The notes: a model not told the origin generated them from the sequence alone. A stretch of 64,000 nt of DNA from Nansenia antarctica (GCA_963989245.1 OZ022351.1:24102629-24166628), one strand, 5' to 3'. Counted from the first letter of the stretch, positions 44,701-56,912 are shown. Made by a program: numbers and translations.

Positions 44701-44980
44701 CCCATAAGTAATCCCACTAACCCATAAGATAATGAATAAGATAATATAAATGAATAAAAAGACAAGGATGGAAGTGTTAGTGTTTAATCATAACTGTTGC
44801 AAAACATGTTTTTTTTAACCATAGATTTTTAAAAAAATGTGTTTGATTTCTTCTGTAGCAATCTAGGAGCAGCAAAGCATAACAACATCAATGAATATTT
44901 ACTGGATTTCATGATCGACCTGTTTTCTTGTCTTCTTTCTATCTTTTTTTTTTTTTTATCAACCCTTCTGTCCTCTCTTC

Positions 44981-45081
44981 ACAGAAAGGACATGATGAAG
45001 AGTAATGCTCTCAGGCAGACCTGAACTTCTCTGTGTGTCTTTAGTGTCCTTGGCTCTCATGCCTGAAGTTCTAGAATAAAG
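44981..45081 (+). pseudogene. Orphan terminal exon and 3' UTR of a sarcomeric myosin heavy chain gene
   Basis: After a pyrimidine tract and CTCTTCACAG acceptor, the codons at 44985-45005 read K-G-H-D-E-E-stop in phase 0. Short last exons ending in HDEE or NEE are a hallmark of vertebrate striated-muscle myosin heavy chain genes. About 70 bases of UTR and a CTAGAATAAAGG signal (AATAAA at 45075-45080) follow. No motor or rod exon is found upstream before slc22a17, so the body of the gene is gone. Orientation equals that of the living myosin gene at 55149. The short match leaves room for chance; the combination of acceptor, phase, stop and poly(A) signal is what persuades me. Confidence 0.5.
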
Positions 45082-46019
45082 GGAAGGTCTGGTTGAGTCA
45101 TTTGTCCTATTATAACAAACAAGCTTTCACAAAAATGTACAAGCATAGCTGTAAATGGTAGGTTATGGGACAGGTTGGTTTATGCATCCATATCTCAAGC
45201 CTAAACTATTATCTTAAGAACATGTTAGCTTCATCATTGCAATGAATACAAAGTAATGCGCATTGGGATGAAATTACTAAAAGCGTGTGTAGCCTAATTT
45301 CTGAGATTACTCTCTCAAACAGGAAAATTATCTTTTAGGAGATGTGAATCATCTTCTCCTCTGTCTCTCCAGCAGGAGTCCCAGACCTAGTGCCAGCCGC
45401 CTCTCAGTAAGCCACCTTCAGGTTCCCCTGCAGTGTGTGAAGGCATAACCTAACACAAAATCCTAACAATCCCTCGTGGTATGACAGACAGCAGCACAGA
45501 CTTTAAGGTGCTAAAAGATAATGCGAGAAATCTAATCATGCCTGGGTTGAGAGCGTGAGCTAAGCAAACTGAACAACATAACAAGCCATGACTTGTTACA
45601 TTAACATTATTAACAAATTAATCTGTAAAGACTCACAGACTGTAAATGTACCCACCTGTGGATCAATGTTCAGGAACATTAGAAACGACTTGCAAAAACA
45701 GAAACCAAACAGAAATGAGCTGAGATGAGAGAAGAGAGTTGACCGGGTTGTTGTTGTTGTTGTTGTTTCTCCCAGGCAGAGTAATGAAGCTCTGCTAAAT
45801 GGTGGGATAAGTGTGTGTCAGTCAAGGCACGGTTGTGCCAGTCGGGGTGACAGTGATGCAGTGCTTATATAAGGTGTTGTTTGTTATGGACAGCTGAGAA
45901 GCTGAACAGCTGACGTCTGTTGGAAGGTGCTCTAAATTTCTCACTGGTGTGGACACCTTAGACAGGATGACATATTGTTTCATCTATATATGATGATTTA
46001 TATATAGGTCACAGGGTGT
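45082..46019. other. Intergenic between orphan myosin exon and LINE remnant
   Basis: Mostly unique. (TTG)n at 45749-45768 and a TATA-containing segment (45866-45930), listed separately. Confidence 0.5.
45840..45930 (+). promoter_or_regulatory. Candidate orphan TATA promoter
   Basis: TATATAAG at 45866-45873 is followed about 30 bases later by purine-rich sequence with two CAGCTG E-boxes, and preceded by GGGATAAG (GATA-like). No gene follows; a decayed LINE starts at about 46020. The idea that this is a relic promoter of a lost muscle gene is an inference. Confidence 0.5.
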
Positions 46020-49015
46020 TAACATGGCTCTGATAGACGCTAAGAGGGCTCAATGCATCATCTTAAATACAAGACGACACTTAAAGATGGTGTTGAAACC
46101 CTGTGGTATTACAGCTATCTTATCCATTGACCTGCATCTTGAACCTTTGGCTTGCTATTGTTGCGTCCTGTCCCCCATGCTCCCCCCTCAGCTACACTCA
46201 CCAGCTTGGTCTCATTTTGTGGATGGTTCTCAAGTAGTGCTGCTTTTCCTGGCCTTGACAAGCATAGATTTAAGATGTAATAAAGCGTATTGTAGTAATT
46301 ACAAAATCATTCCTAAACCGAATGCAACTTGTCTGACAATGTCAATATTCTGATCCAACAGGCAAATCCTGATATTCTAGTCATATCTGAGTCTTGGCTA
46401 AAAGAATCTGTCTCAGATTGTGATATAGGTCTTGATGGTTTTAACCTTTTTAGAGCAGACAGAAAAGGAAAAGGTGGTGGTGTAGCTATCTATGTTAGAA
46501 CACGTCTTCTAGTATCTGTGCTGGTCTCAACCTCTGGCCCAAAAGAGTATGAATGTCTGTCTCTGTCAGCTCTGTCCGACAACCTGGTAGACATTTTCTC
46601 TTCCTATTCAGCTGCAGAATTGCTAATTATGGGTGATTTTAACCTTGATTGGGAAAAAACAACGTCAGACAGCTTTAAAGATGTGTGCACTAATCTCACT
46701 CTGACTCGATTAATAACTGAACCAACATGTCCTAATGCGAAATGTAGCTCAAGATCTTCTTTGATTGATATTATATTCACCATTATGCCTCAGAGATACT
46801 CATCCAGTGGTGTCTTCCTTCAAGACTTCAGTGACCCCTGACTTATTGCCTGTATTAGGAATGTGAAATTACCTTCAGGACAAAGTCACGTATCATATCC
46901 AAAAGGAATTTTAGGAACTTTTCCTATTTCCTATTTTATATTACTATTAACTATTCCTGCATGTTTTAAATGTGTGTGATTTGAACAGGGTGTCCCTTAT
47001 AACGGATCCAGACCTGGCCCTTGCAAATTTCTCCAACGCTTTTAATATTATGACAAATATGCTCCTTTTAGGAGACTACGGATTAAGGACAGACGTACGG
47101 TTTGGTTCTCACGAGAGCTTTCTGAGGTAATTAGTGAGAGAAATTTGGCATGGGCAGAAGCTAGAAAAACTGGGGCTGCTTTATGTCTTATACTGAAAAA
47201 GGTAGAGGCAATCCTTGTTCTCTGTACTGACTTAAATTTAGGGACAATTGTAGTCAAGAAAACGAAATCGGTCTAAAGAGGAAATTGAATTGGAAGAATA
47301 TTTTAATGTTTAAAGTTGAAATATTGAGGAAATGAACTTATTCTGAATTAAGAACATCTGCCATTTAATTAGAGGAATTTCCTGAGAAAATTAATCATAT
47401 TGGAATGTACTGGAACTGACTCCAACCCTGGTAGACTGTTGTCTTGGGGATGAAGTGCTAGTGAATGTAAATCACTCCTTGCTGACTGGTATACTGGTAT
47501 TTGCCCCCTGGCACCGAAACTGCTATTGTGAAACCTCCCCTAAAGAAACATAACCTGGAAACAATCTTTTAAAAGTAAAAGTCTTGAGAAATGAGTATTT
47601 AAACAGCTAAATGATTACCTAAATATCAGCTGTATATTGTGGGTAGTGGTGGTCTAGTGGATAGTGAGTTGGACTTGGGATCGGAAGGTTGTGAGTTCAA
47701 ATCCCGCCTGAAGCCACACCACTACTAGTGTGCCCTTGGGTAAGGCACTTAGCCCTCAGTTACTCCAGGGGGAATGTCCCTGTAATTCGTAATTGTAAGT
47801 CGCTTTGGATAAAAGTGTCTGCTAAATGGCAAAATTATTAAAATTATTATTAAATTATTTGAGAAATTTAAATCTGGCTTTCATCCTCAACATAGCACTG
47901 AGACAGCGCTAGTTAAAGTTGTAAATTATCTGAAAATGAACATGGATGACAAGAAACTCAAGAAACTGACAAGAAAGACTTAGCCTAAGCACTGCTTTTG
48001 ATAGTCAATCATGACATCCTTGTTTAGGACTTATCTGTAAGGCAGAGACTATCTTGTCTCCATCGTCTAACACTAGCATAAAATGTTATGCTAGTTGCAA
48101 GTTGCACAACTTGTGGATGTCATATCATTTCTTGCAACTGAACAAACATAAGACAGGTTTTAATTATTGGAGCAAAGGTCCTAAGAGAGGCACTCCTAAA
48201 TCCCTGGCACAGAATGCCAAACCCCTAGCAAAAAATATTGGTGTGCTTCCTTGATTAGAATTTTGAATCTCACATCAGTAATCTAACTAAAACGGCATTT
48301 TATCACCTTAGAAATATTGCTAAAGTGCAACTGTTTCTCTCCCAGGCAGATACTGAGAGACTTATGCATGCTTTTATCACTAGCCAGCGTGATTACTGCA
48401 ATGCTCTCCTTTCTGGTCTACCTAAGAAAACTATAAATAAGCTACTGATCATTCAGAATGCAGAAGCACGTGTACTGACCAAGACCAGAAGGACAGCACA
48501 CATCTCACCTGTCCTAAAGTCCCTTCATTGGTTGCCTGTCAATTTTAGAATAGACTTTAAGATCCTTTTATGGGTGTTCAAATCACTCAAGGGACTAGCA
48601 CCTGATTACTTGTCAGACTTTTAATATACGCTCCATCTAGATCACTCAGGTCCTCTGGCACTGGCCTTTTGGTTGTTCTGTGGGTCACGAGGACAAAGAA
48701 CTACAGAGTGGCGGCATTTAGTGTCTTTGGTCCTCACCTCTGGAACAGCTGAGGGCGTCACAATCTGTAAACAAGACGTACCTTTTTAGCTTAGCTAAAT
48801 CTGATTTTATTTTAATCTACCCTCTTCTACTGTGCTGCACTGGTCTCTCTGTTCTACTCTGTCTCTTATTTCCTATATTATCGTTTCCCTATATTCTCAT
48901 TAATTTTCACTGTATTGTTGTATTTGCTTATATTACTGTTTATTTTCATTTATTGTTGTATTTACATTATATTGTTGTATTTTCATTATATTGTTATCTA
49001 CCTTGTATTACAATT
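46020..49015 (+). mobile_element. Decayed L2/CR1-clade LINE
   Basis: Plus-strand debris in order: endonuclease (PDILVISESWLKESVSDCDI, RKGKGGGVAIYVR, ELLIMGDFNLDWEK, RSSLIDIIF), a broken middle with STETALVKVVN, and the C-terminal SQRDYCNALLSGLPKKTINK, NAEARVLTKTRRTAHISPVL, KSLHWLPVNFRIDFKILL, LKGLAPDYLSDF. Many stops and a large deletion of the reverse transcriptase. A SINE is inserted at 47641. The T-rich 3' UTR fades out by about 49015. Confidence 0.5.
47641..47870 (+). mobile_element. tRNA-derived SINE inside the LINE
   Basis: Head GGTGGTCTAGTGGATAGTGA (box A), GGTTGTGAGTTCAAATCCC (box B), GTGCCCTTGGGTAAGGCACT, then the tail GTAAGTCGCTTTGGATAAAA and GTGTCTGCTAAATGG plus (ATT)n. Same family as 54898-55112. 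Confidence 0.5.
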
Positions 49016-49165
49016 TCGCACCAAAGGCTACCAGAGTAAGCCGAGTGTTACGGTATTGTAAAGGGCAAATTGGTCACGTATCTTAGGTCATATATTTCTC
49101 TGTGCTATAACTTACGTGCTCCGTGTCATTCGCCGCTGTCTGGCCCAGATCTCAATGTAACTCAC

Positions 49166-49290
49166 AAGCTGTCCTCCTCAATCAGAGAAAGGCACTCGGC
49201 AGGAATTTCACAGGGTTATCTTTGTACTCAAGGGCAATGGGAAGGAAACAATGTGTTGTAAATGAGACAGGGCTAAGGTTACACCTCGTA
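49166..49290. other. Conserved non-coding element, copy B
   Basis: AAGCTGTCCTCCTCAATCAG, AGAAAGGCACTCGGCAGGAA, TTTCACAGGGTTATCTTTGT, ACTCAAGGGCAATGGGAAGG and AAACAATG. It is intermediate: the left half is closest to copy A and the right half to copy C. Confidence 0.5.
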
Positions 49291-49339
49291 AGCCAGCCCG
49301 TAAAAGAAGAGAAAGATGAACTTGAACTTGAACTTGAGA

Positions 49340-50575
49340 CATAATGGAAGTACACGTGGGCTAATAGACAACAATAGCATTATAAATGGCAAATATAATA
49401 ATACAATTATAATAACAATTTTGCTTTCTTGTTGTTTGTTAGACCTTTATGAGGCAAATGCCAAACATCAAGAAAGCAAAATGTTTATTATTATTATTAT
49501 TATTATTATTAAACTACTTCAAACCCCTCATCCTTAATTTCTAACTTCCATTGATACAATAGCAATAGTGGACACTTCTAAACTTTCATTGAGACATCTG
49601 TGGCTATTGTATTCTAGAGATATGACACTTATGGAAAATATTGAATATATTATTCCGATTATGAATGAATGGAGGGAAGCAGGTGGAAAAAGAGTCAAAT
49701 TGGGGTGGAAATTGGAGGGTTACTAGGCAACTGCCATTTTGACCTTGAGCAAGGCACTTAACACTCACACTGCTCAAGTGTGTGGCTGATGCTGTGCTTC
49801 TCCAGCTGGTCACAGAACATGTGAGATGTGTGATGTGTGTCTTGGCATACTGTATGCAGTAGCCTAATACTGTATGCAGTAGCCTACGTGTCTCAGGTTG
49901 TGTACTGTGACAGAAGAATATAGTACTTTCCGTTGAAAAATTGACCAATAAAGATTTGTATAGTTTGTGCTACAACAGAAAATAGTAGACATTGTATTAT
50001 AGTTTGTTTTAATATGGTAAAAGTCAGGGGCCATGTAGTAAAATCTGTAAAATCATATGATATTTGCACACTATGAGGTTGAAGTAACACTGTCAAACTG
50101 TAAAAAGTATGACGAGTGTTTAACAGCAGTTTGAAACGTGCAGCTTTAATTATAGCTCATTTCCCTTGGGTGTGGTTTGTACAAGGATCAGTGCGAGGAT
50201 CAGATTGAATACACGGTGTATTATACACCAATGACAACCAAGCACAACTCAATCAAATAAACCAATTATATAATTTGTTTTACGTTTTACAACACTTCAT
50301 GTTTTAGACAGCATGAGCAAGACACACAGTGACAGATCCTGGCATGTGACAGATGACAGCTCAGACAGAATGAAACTGGCCATTTAGAATGTAGTAGCAA
50401 GACTCTTCAGTAAACAGTACAACAGTAAGAAAATGATGTAGCCTAGCATTGTCTCACAACAGGTGTGACTCGTGTGACTCCGTCAAAGTGTTAGTCATTT
50501 CTAAATGGTGAAAAAACTACTTTAACCTCATAGTAATGATTTGATTTCAAATCCAAACTAGAGTATAGAGCGTCG
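49340..50575. other. Intergenic, AT-rich with SINE scraps
   Basis: (ATT)n at 49483-49512, a SINE-like GACCTTGAGCAAGGCACTTA at 49740, a direct repeat ATACTGTATGCAGTAGCCTA (49848 and 49867). No gene. Confidence 0.5.
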
Positions 50576-51240
50576 ATAAACCATCCTTGCTGTCTCTGTT
50601 TGGGGGCTGGCTTGCTGAGTGGTGACTGGGCTGCTCCGGCCTGGATTGCTGCACCTCCGTACCCGCCACAGGGATGGCATTGGTCCAGCGGCTGGTTTGT
50701 GCTAGAGGCTTCGATTCCATTTTCTCCTCCTCCCCAGGGGGGTGAGTGGGTGCTGAAGGGTTGGGACTTTGGGCTGCTATCCAACCCCATGCAAAGCATG
50801 TGACACGGACTGTCGTTGTCTGTGGTCGGCCCTGGACCAAGTGGACAGGTCGGGCTGGGTCAGCCTGAGAGGCTAGTGTTGGCACCCCTCGTTTAATTGT
50901 GCCACTGAATTACTACCTGTTGGGTGGGGGAGTTCGGGTCCATCTTCCCTTTCAGTGGTGGATGGGCTCTCACGGTGCAGGGGTTTGGGTTGGCTGGGGC
51001 CGACCTAACCCTGTGACACAGCGGAGCCAGTGTAAGCAGACCCTGGCTGTGGCCTTTAGATGTCCCTTAGATGTGCTGGGGGGCCTTAGGCCACCTGCTT
51101 TACGCTGAGCCACCCTCAGAATTAGAAATCTTCCTGCTGAGTCTAATCCACCCAACATCCCGAGGTGCAGCGGATCCCTGCAGGTACTTGTCACGGTGCA
51201 TGAAGCAGCAAGTGCCTTCATTGTGGAAGGCACTTTTCAT
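50576..51240. other. GC-rich island of unknown nature
   Basis: About 660 bases clearly richer in G and C than both flanks, with many GGGTGGG/GGGCTGG words on the plus strand and open frames on both strands, but no start, splice or domain signal I recognise. It may be an old transposon or retroposed sequence; there is no CpG richness that would mark a promoter. Confidence 0.5.
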
Positions 51241-51364
51241 GGCCAATCATGAATGTTTTCTTGGCTCTGATGTGTACCTGAATCAGGAAAAGCTCTATAT
51301 GTGTAGACCGTGGTAGGGAATACGTAAATCATTCTGGTATTCGAGAGATGTATTATACAGGTTA

Positions 51365-52125
51365 CACTCACTGAACACTTTATTATGAACACTTTATTAG
51401 GGCTTTGATTCCACAAGATGTTGAAAACATTATTTTGAGATTCCGGTCCATGATGATATGATTGCATCATGCAATTCCTGCAGATTTTTCCAGGTGCACT
51501 TTCAAGCTGTGAATCTCCTGGTCTATCACATCCCAAAGGTGTTCTATTGGATTCAGATCCGGTGACTGTGAAAGAACACTGAACTCATCGTCATGTTCAT
51601 GAAACCAATTTGAGAGGTCTTTTACTTTGTGACATGGTGCATTATCATGCTGGAAGTAGCCACTAGAAGTTGGGTACATTGTGGCCATGAAGGGATGCAT
51701 ATGATCAGCAACAACTGACCATCAGCACAGGAGCCCCCCAAGGCTGTGTTCTTAGCCCTCTCCTCTACTCCCTGTACACCCACGACTGCGTGGCCACCCA
51801 CAGCTCCAACACGGTAATCAAGTTTGCAGACGACACGACAGTAATTATTATTATTATTATTTTATTTTTTTTATTATTATTTATTTTGTATTCTACTGCA
51901 ATGCCAATGTCAAATGAACCTGAACCCAAGAATTTTACTCTGTGTATCCGTACATTGAAGTAATAAAAGCAATTCAGATTCTGATTCTGATTCTGAACAA
52001 TAGGCTGTGGCATTCAAGCGATGATCGGTTGGTATTAACGGGCCTAAAGTGTGCCAAGAAAACATTCTCCATACCATTATGCCACCTCCACCAGTTTGGA
52101 CTGTTGACAGGCGTACAGGCATATG
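51365..52125 (-). mobile_element. Tc1-like transposon remnant
   Basis: Minus-strand transposase in order from 52125: VQTGGGGIMVWRMFSWHTLG, PLIPTDHRLNATAY, then after an insertion HMHPFMATMYPTSSGYFQHD, NAPCHKVKDLSNWF and SQSPDLNPIEHLWDVIDQEI. HDNAPCH and PNPIEHLW-type residues supply the second D and the E of the DD34E triad; the first D is not seen. The end near 51365 has ACTGAACACTTTATTA-like sequence. Split by a LINE fragment. Confidence 0.5.
51713..51998 (+). mobile_element. LINE fragment nested in the Tc1 remnant
   Basis: Plus-strand LTISTGAPQGCVLSPLLYSL, YTHDC and the catalytic FADDTTVI of a reverse transcriptase, then an internal deletion with (ATT)n, and a 3' tail TAAAAGCAATTCAGATTCTG plus (ATTCTG)n. 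Confidence 0.5.
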
Positions 52126-52911
52126 TTTCGGTTGTGTTATTTATTTTATTGAGAACGGACGCATCAATCCGAACTGAAGGACACTTCATTGTCCAACTTG
52201 TGAATGCACAGATACACGGCCCAGACTAGATTCTAGTCAGGTTCCATTTAGAAAAACATGAAAAAAACAAAACATTGATATGTATTGATGATCTTTCTTA
52301 CAAAAAAACACATTTCCCTACCCAAGGGAAATTAACATGAGAATGATTATGGAGACTTAAAGATAAAAACGTCATTCTGTTATATCATGAAGTAATCTTC
52401 ATAGTATGTCCTGCCTACACGGCCCCTTGTGGGACAAATAAAGTATTTTTCATTGAATTCAGGCTAAGCCACTAATGCATTTCTGCATTTTTGCAGTGGA
52501 GAAGGCTTGGCAGTCTGCAGATACAAAGGATGACAGGAGATATAAACAAGGTGCTCATGTACATAACTACTGAGAATACGAGCCTCACTTACAGGCGTGG
52601 GGTATGTTTGGTCTTAATCATAGAAGTCAAGGGGCTCCTAATCACCATTCACAGGTCACAAAAGGTGTCCCCTCTGCATATTATCATCTTGTAGACAGCT
52701 TGACACTTTCCTTCATCCACAAATTACACCCTGACAGCAATCTTGACCTTTGTGTGTCTCGAGGACGAGTGACAAGTGTCCCGCCATGTGTGGCCTAAAT
52801 GTATTCCTTTATGTGCACCGAGACAGTTGTAAACGGGCAGCAGCTGCCATGACAGGGCCTTCGGATAATGAGATGGTGAGGTCTGGACCTTGAGGTACGT
52901 GAGAGGGGCCT
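52126..52911. other. Intergenic, upstream of the myosin gene
   Basis: Unique AT-rich sequence. A likely LINE-tail scrap CTTGTGGGACAAATAAAGTA is at 52430-52450. No gene. Confidence 0.5.
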
Positions 52912-53030
52912 CAGTCAGTAGAAGGAATCCAATAGCAATTTCACAGGTTTATCTTTGTCCTCAAGGATACAGGAAGGAAACAATGCCACGTCAACAAGAT
53001 GGGGTGTACGGCTATGCTTACAATAGCTGT
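52912..53030. other. Conserved non-coding element, copy C
   Basis: AGTCAGTAGAAGGAATCCAA, TAGCAATTTCACAGGTTTAT, CTTTGTCCTCAAGGATACAG and GAAGGAAACAATGCC; closest to copy B. It lies about 0.55-0.65 kb upstream of the myosin TATA box, a plausible distance for a muscle enhancer. Confidence 0.5.
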
Positions 53031-53539
53031 TGCTCTAGGTGACAATTACTGGCAGCGTGACCTTGTCTTGGAGAACAGAAGAGGACAGCTGCAACTCATC
53101 TTGAGTTCATAACCTGTATCATTCCTCCTTCGTCATGTCACCTCACCTCATTAAATCCAAAGCAATGGCAACACAACAATGCTACAAGTTTCATTCCATA
53201 TCTAGAAGTTATTGGTACTTGCGAACTGGAATTCAAGACTATTTTCATTGCTCAAACATACACATGGTTGACATTTCCGCCATTGAGTGAAGGAGGGGCT
53301 AGATAGACCAAGGGCTCTGACATTTTCTTTTGGCAACATGATGACACCCTCCAAATTAGGAGTTATGATAAAGGGACATGCCCTTAAAGTCATTGTTTAT
53401 TTTCTCCCCTCCTCTTCCCCCATTGACTGCCCATTGTAGCAACATGCCTTTTAGGTCTATGAAGTCCACACCTCCAACCCCAAATACATATATTTTTTAA
53501 TGATCAGACTGATTTATTTGATGGTGCATCTCCATGTAG

Positions 53540-53608
53540 GGCGCACCAACAGCCTTTATAAAGAGGGATGCAGGCATGGAGAAAGACAAGCCACCGGACC
53601 ATCTGAAG
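53540..53608 (+). promoter_or_regulatory. Myosin gene core promoter and non-coding first exon
   Basis: TATAAA at 53557-53562 in CTTTATAAAGAGGG; transcription would start near 53585-53590. A short 5'-UTR exon ends CATCTGAAG at 53608 before GTAAGC. Upstream, CATATATTTTTTAATG (about 53486) is MEF2-like. The next exon starts at 55141 with eight UTR bases before the ATG, the usual arrangement in sarcomeric myosin genes. Confidence 0.5.
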
Positions 53609-55140
53609 GTAAGCACATAGAGGCAGTCTGCTGAGGTTGGGCTAAGCCAAGCATCATACAACCCTTACATTGAGTTTGGCTGATTTGTACCTTTTTGATA
53701 TTTTGTCAAGCGCATAATTGATCAGTCTTTTTAATATATCAGTATTTGCCTTTGTCTTATTCTCAGAAGTGAGACACTTTCCACCAAACTCATCCAGAGG
53801 GACATCAACGTAAGGTAGGATGTACCGAAATCGGATCTTCTGCACTAATGTTGTACAATATAATTTGTATCATTTGTAATTGATTTGGAAACAGATTTAT
53901 ATCTGAACAAAGCTATATGGTTTGGGTGTAATTGATTAGCTCAAACTGTTTTTTGTTACATATGTTGCTGACTTAGATAGCGAGTAGTGATATTTTGGGT
54001 CCCATAGGGGCCAAATTATTCAGAAAATATGTCCAAAGCACATTGAACCCACTCTTACAACTCACACTATGACAGAACCACCCCTCTCTGAATACCTTGT
54101 CTCCATTAGTTTTCCCCAAAAAGTCATTTTGTTGTACTGTAATACACATTAGCATATTTCTGTTGTCATGGTAACAAACAACTAAAAAGAAAGTAGATTC
54201 AACTGTAGTTAAGTGGCTTAAGTGAATGTAATGCCGACATCAGTCTTTACAGGGGGATTCTGTCATAATATGAGTTGTGTTGGAGTGTTTGCAAGGTGTT
54301 TTGGACATATTTCATATTTTTAATAGGGCCCGATGGGGCCCAAGATATATGACAGCATCTAAGCTATCCCCCTTTAAATATTGTATGAAATATAGAATGT
54401 AGAAGGACGTGGGTAGTGATTGTAAACGTTCTAGCTTGAGACCAACATATAGTATATATGTATAACATACAGTATATATATGTTAATTAATAATCAGGAC
54501 ATCAAGTTAGAATCATTGCAAGCATGCTGTATAGGCCACAACTCACAATAGCAGCATCAGTAAAAAAGACAGTCATATACAGTGAAAGTCATATACAGTG
54601 AAAACGTTTAGTAAGTTGAATTTGCTTAGACAGTAGCAACCAGAGACTGGAGGCCCTTTTAATTTTTTGTACTCAATAAAACAATGATCAAAATGCAAAA
54701 ACATTATTGACGTATTCGAAGAACAGTCACTGCTTTTGATTGATTGCAATGTTTTCAATAGAACTATTTATGTGGTGTCGAGGGGTATAACAATAATAAT
54801 AACTTTTATTTGTATAGCACTTTTTTTGCAGCTATATAGGTTTACAGGTATTGTACCAGTTTTTGATATACGTGTACTGTATGTTCATACATGATTTGGG
54901 GAGTGGGGTAGACCTAGTGGATAGTGAGTTGGACTGGTGATCAGAAGGTCATGAGTTCAAATCCCACCTGGGAACACCACCACTAGTGTGCCCTTGAGTA
55001 AGGCACTTAGCCCTCAGCTACTGCAGGGAGACTGTCCCTGTAATCTCTCATTGTAAGTCGCTTTGGATAAAAGCGTCTGCTAAATGGTAAAAATGGAAAA
55101 TAAAATGTAAATGTAGCCAAAACATATTTCCTCACTACAG
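53609..55140. other. Myosin 5' intron
   Basis: Mostly unique sequence, with a LINE-tail head at 54783-54850 (TTTTATTTGTATAGCACTTT) and a tRNA-SINE at 54898-55112 ending about 28 bases before the acceptor. Confidence 0.5.
54898..55112 (+). mobile_element. tRNA-derived SINE next to the myosin coding exon
   Basis: GACCTAGTGGATAGTGAGTT, GGTCATGAGTTCAAATCCCA (box B), GTGCCCTTGAGTAAGGCACT, then GTAAGTCGCTTTGGATAAAA and GCGTCTGCTAAATGG. The SINE supplies the branch-point region of the intron that precedes the start-codon exon. Confidence 0.5.
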
Positions 55141-55148
55141 AGTTCAGG

Positions 55149-56817
55149 ATGGGGGACGCACTGATGGCAGAGTTTGGGGTGGCAGCCCAGTTTCTGCGGA
55201 AGTCAGACAGGGAGCGTCTGGAGGCTCAGACACGTGCCTTTGACATAAAGAGGGAGTGCTTTGTACCTGACCCTGAGGTTGAGTACGTCAAGGGCACAGT
55301 CACCAGCAGAGATGGGGACAAAGCCACTGTCGACACTGAGTTTGGAAAGGTGAATACAATTATGTTCTAAATTGAGTTATATGCTTTTTCAAAGTCGTTT
55401 TCACAAGTAAATACCGGTGTACTTTGAAAAAAAGACACAAAAAGTATATTCTATATGACCATGTAATTTACTCTTCTTTCAGACTGTTACAGTGAAGGAA
55501 ATTGACGTCCACCCCCAGAACCCGCCAAAGTTTGATAAAATTGAGGACATGGCGATGTTCACCTTCCTGCACGAGCCCGCTGTGCTGTTTAACCTCAAAG
55601 AGCGTTATGCAGCCTGGATGATCTATGTGAGTAATGATCATCTATGTGTATGCTGTATCTTCATTCATCTACAGTTAATCTACAAATGTACAAAACTAAA
55701 TATGTCTCTCTCCTATTACAGACTTACTCAGGGCTGTTCTGTGTCACAGTCAACCCCTACAAGTGGCTGCCAGTGTACGATCAGTCTGTTGTCGATGCTT
55801 ACAGAGGCAAGAAGAGGAGTGAAGCTCCTCCTCACATCTTCTCCATCTCTGACAATGCCTATCAGTACATGTTGACAGGTAAAATGCAACTTTTAATATG
55901 CTTTCTTATATTTGAAGAACGATTTGGGGGAAATGTGTTATTGACACTTGCGTTTCTTTCAACAGACAGGGAAAATCAATCTGTCCTGATCACGTAAGTT
56001 CATCAAGCTGTAGTCCACGACAGGCAAAACATTTTTTTACATCAATACATTGAGATATTCACAGACATTACCATTTGTGTTTTCTTTTCTAGTGGAGAAT
56101 CTGGTGCTGGAAAGACTGTGAACACCAAGAGAGTCATTCAGTACTTTGCCAGCATTGCAGCTGTGGCTGGAAAGAAGAGTGCAGCAGAGGAGAAAAAGGT
56201 AAAAAACACAGGGCTTGAATTATAATTTAAAAATGTCAAAGCCACAATCTGAAGAAAATCATTTGCTAAATAAATGTGCTCAATGCACCCTTAAAGGTCC
56301 AATATGTAATATTCAAGCTTCATAAAAGTTTCCTTATGGTTGTAATGACTACTTTTAATCAGTAGCCTTCGGGGAACGAGATCCCCTCAAATAAATATTT
56401 AATTTACGAATGCTGTTTTGGTCTCGAAAAGCTCTTTCTAAAATGGAATGTTCATATAATACATTTTCATCACCATTGTACTGGTACTCATTCCTAAAGT
56501 GTGTACGTTGACTTCTAGGGAACACTGGAGGATCAAATCATCCAGGCCAACCCTGCCCTGGAGGCTTTTGGCAATGCCAAGACCATCAGAAATGACAACT
56601 CCTCCAGATTTGTATGTTTTCTGATATGAATAACATGTGAATGTCATACCGGCATATGATTATCCTCTGTACTTATTACAACTTTTCTGATAAAACATAG
56701 GGTAAATTCATCAGAATCCATTTTGGAGTCAGTGGGAAGCTTTCATCTGCCGACGTTGAAACTTGTAAGTAAATAGTCAATTAAGTGTAAAAAAGTATAT
56801 ATACAGTAACACGCACG

Positions 56818-56912
<95 letters not shown>

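Noticed and set aside
44839..44900. Penultimate exon of the lost myosin gene (CTGTAG then CAATCTAGGAGCAGCAAAG)
   Set aside because: The codons (QSRSSKA-like) only faintly resemble the myosin tail, there is no donor after AAAG, and the stretch is too short to judge; I kept only the last exon.
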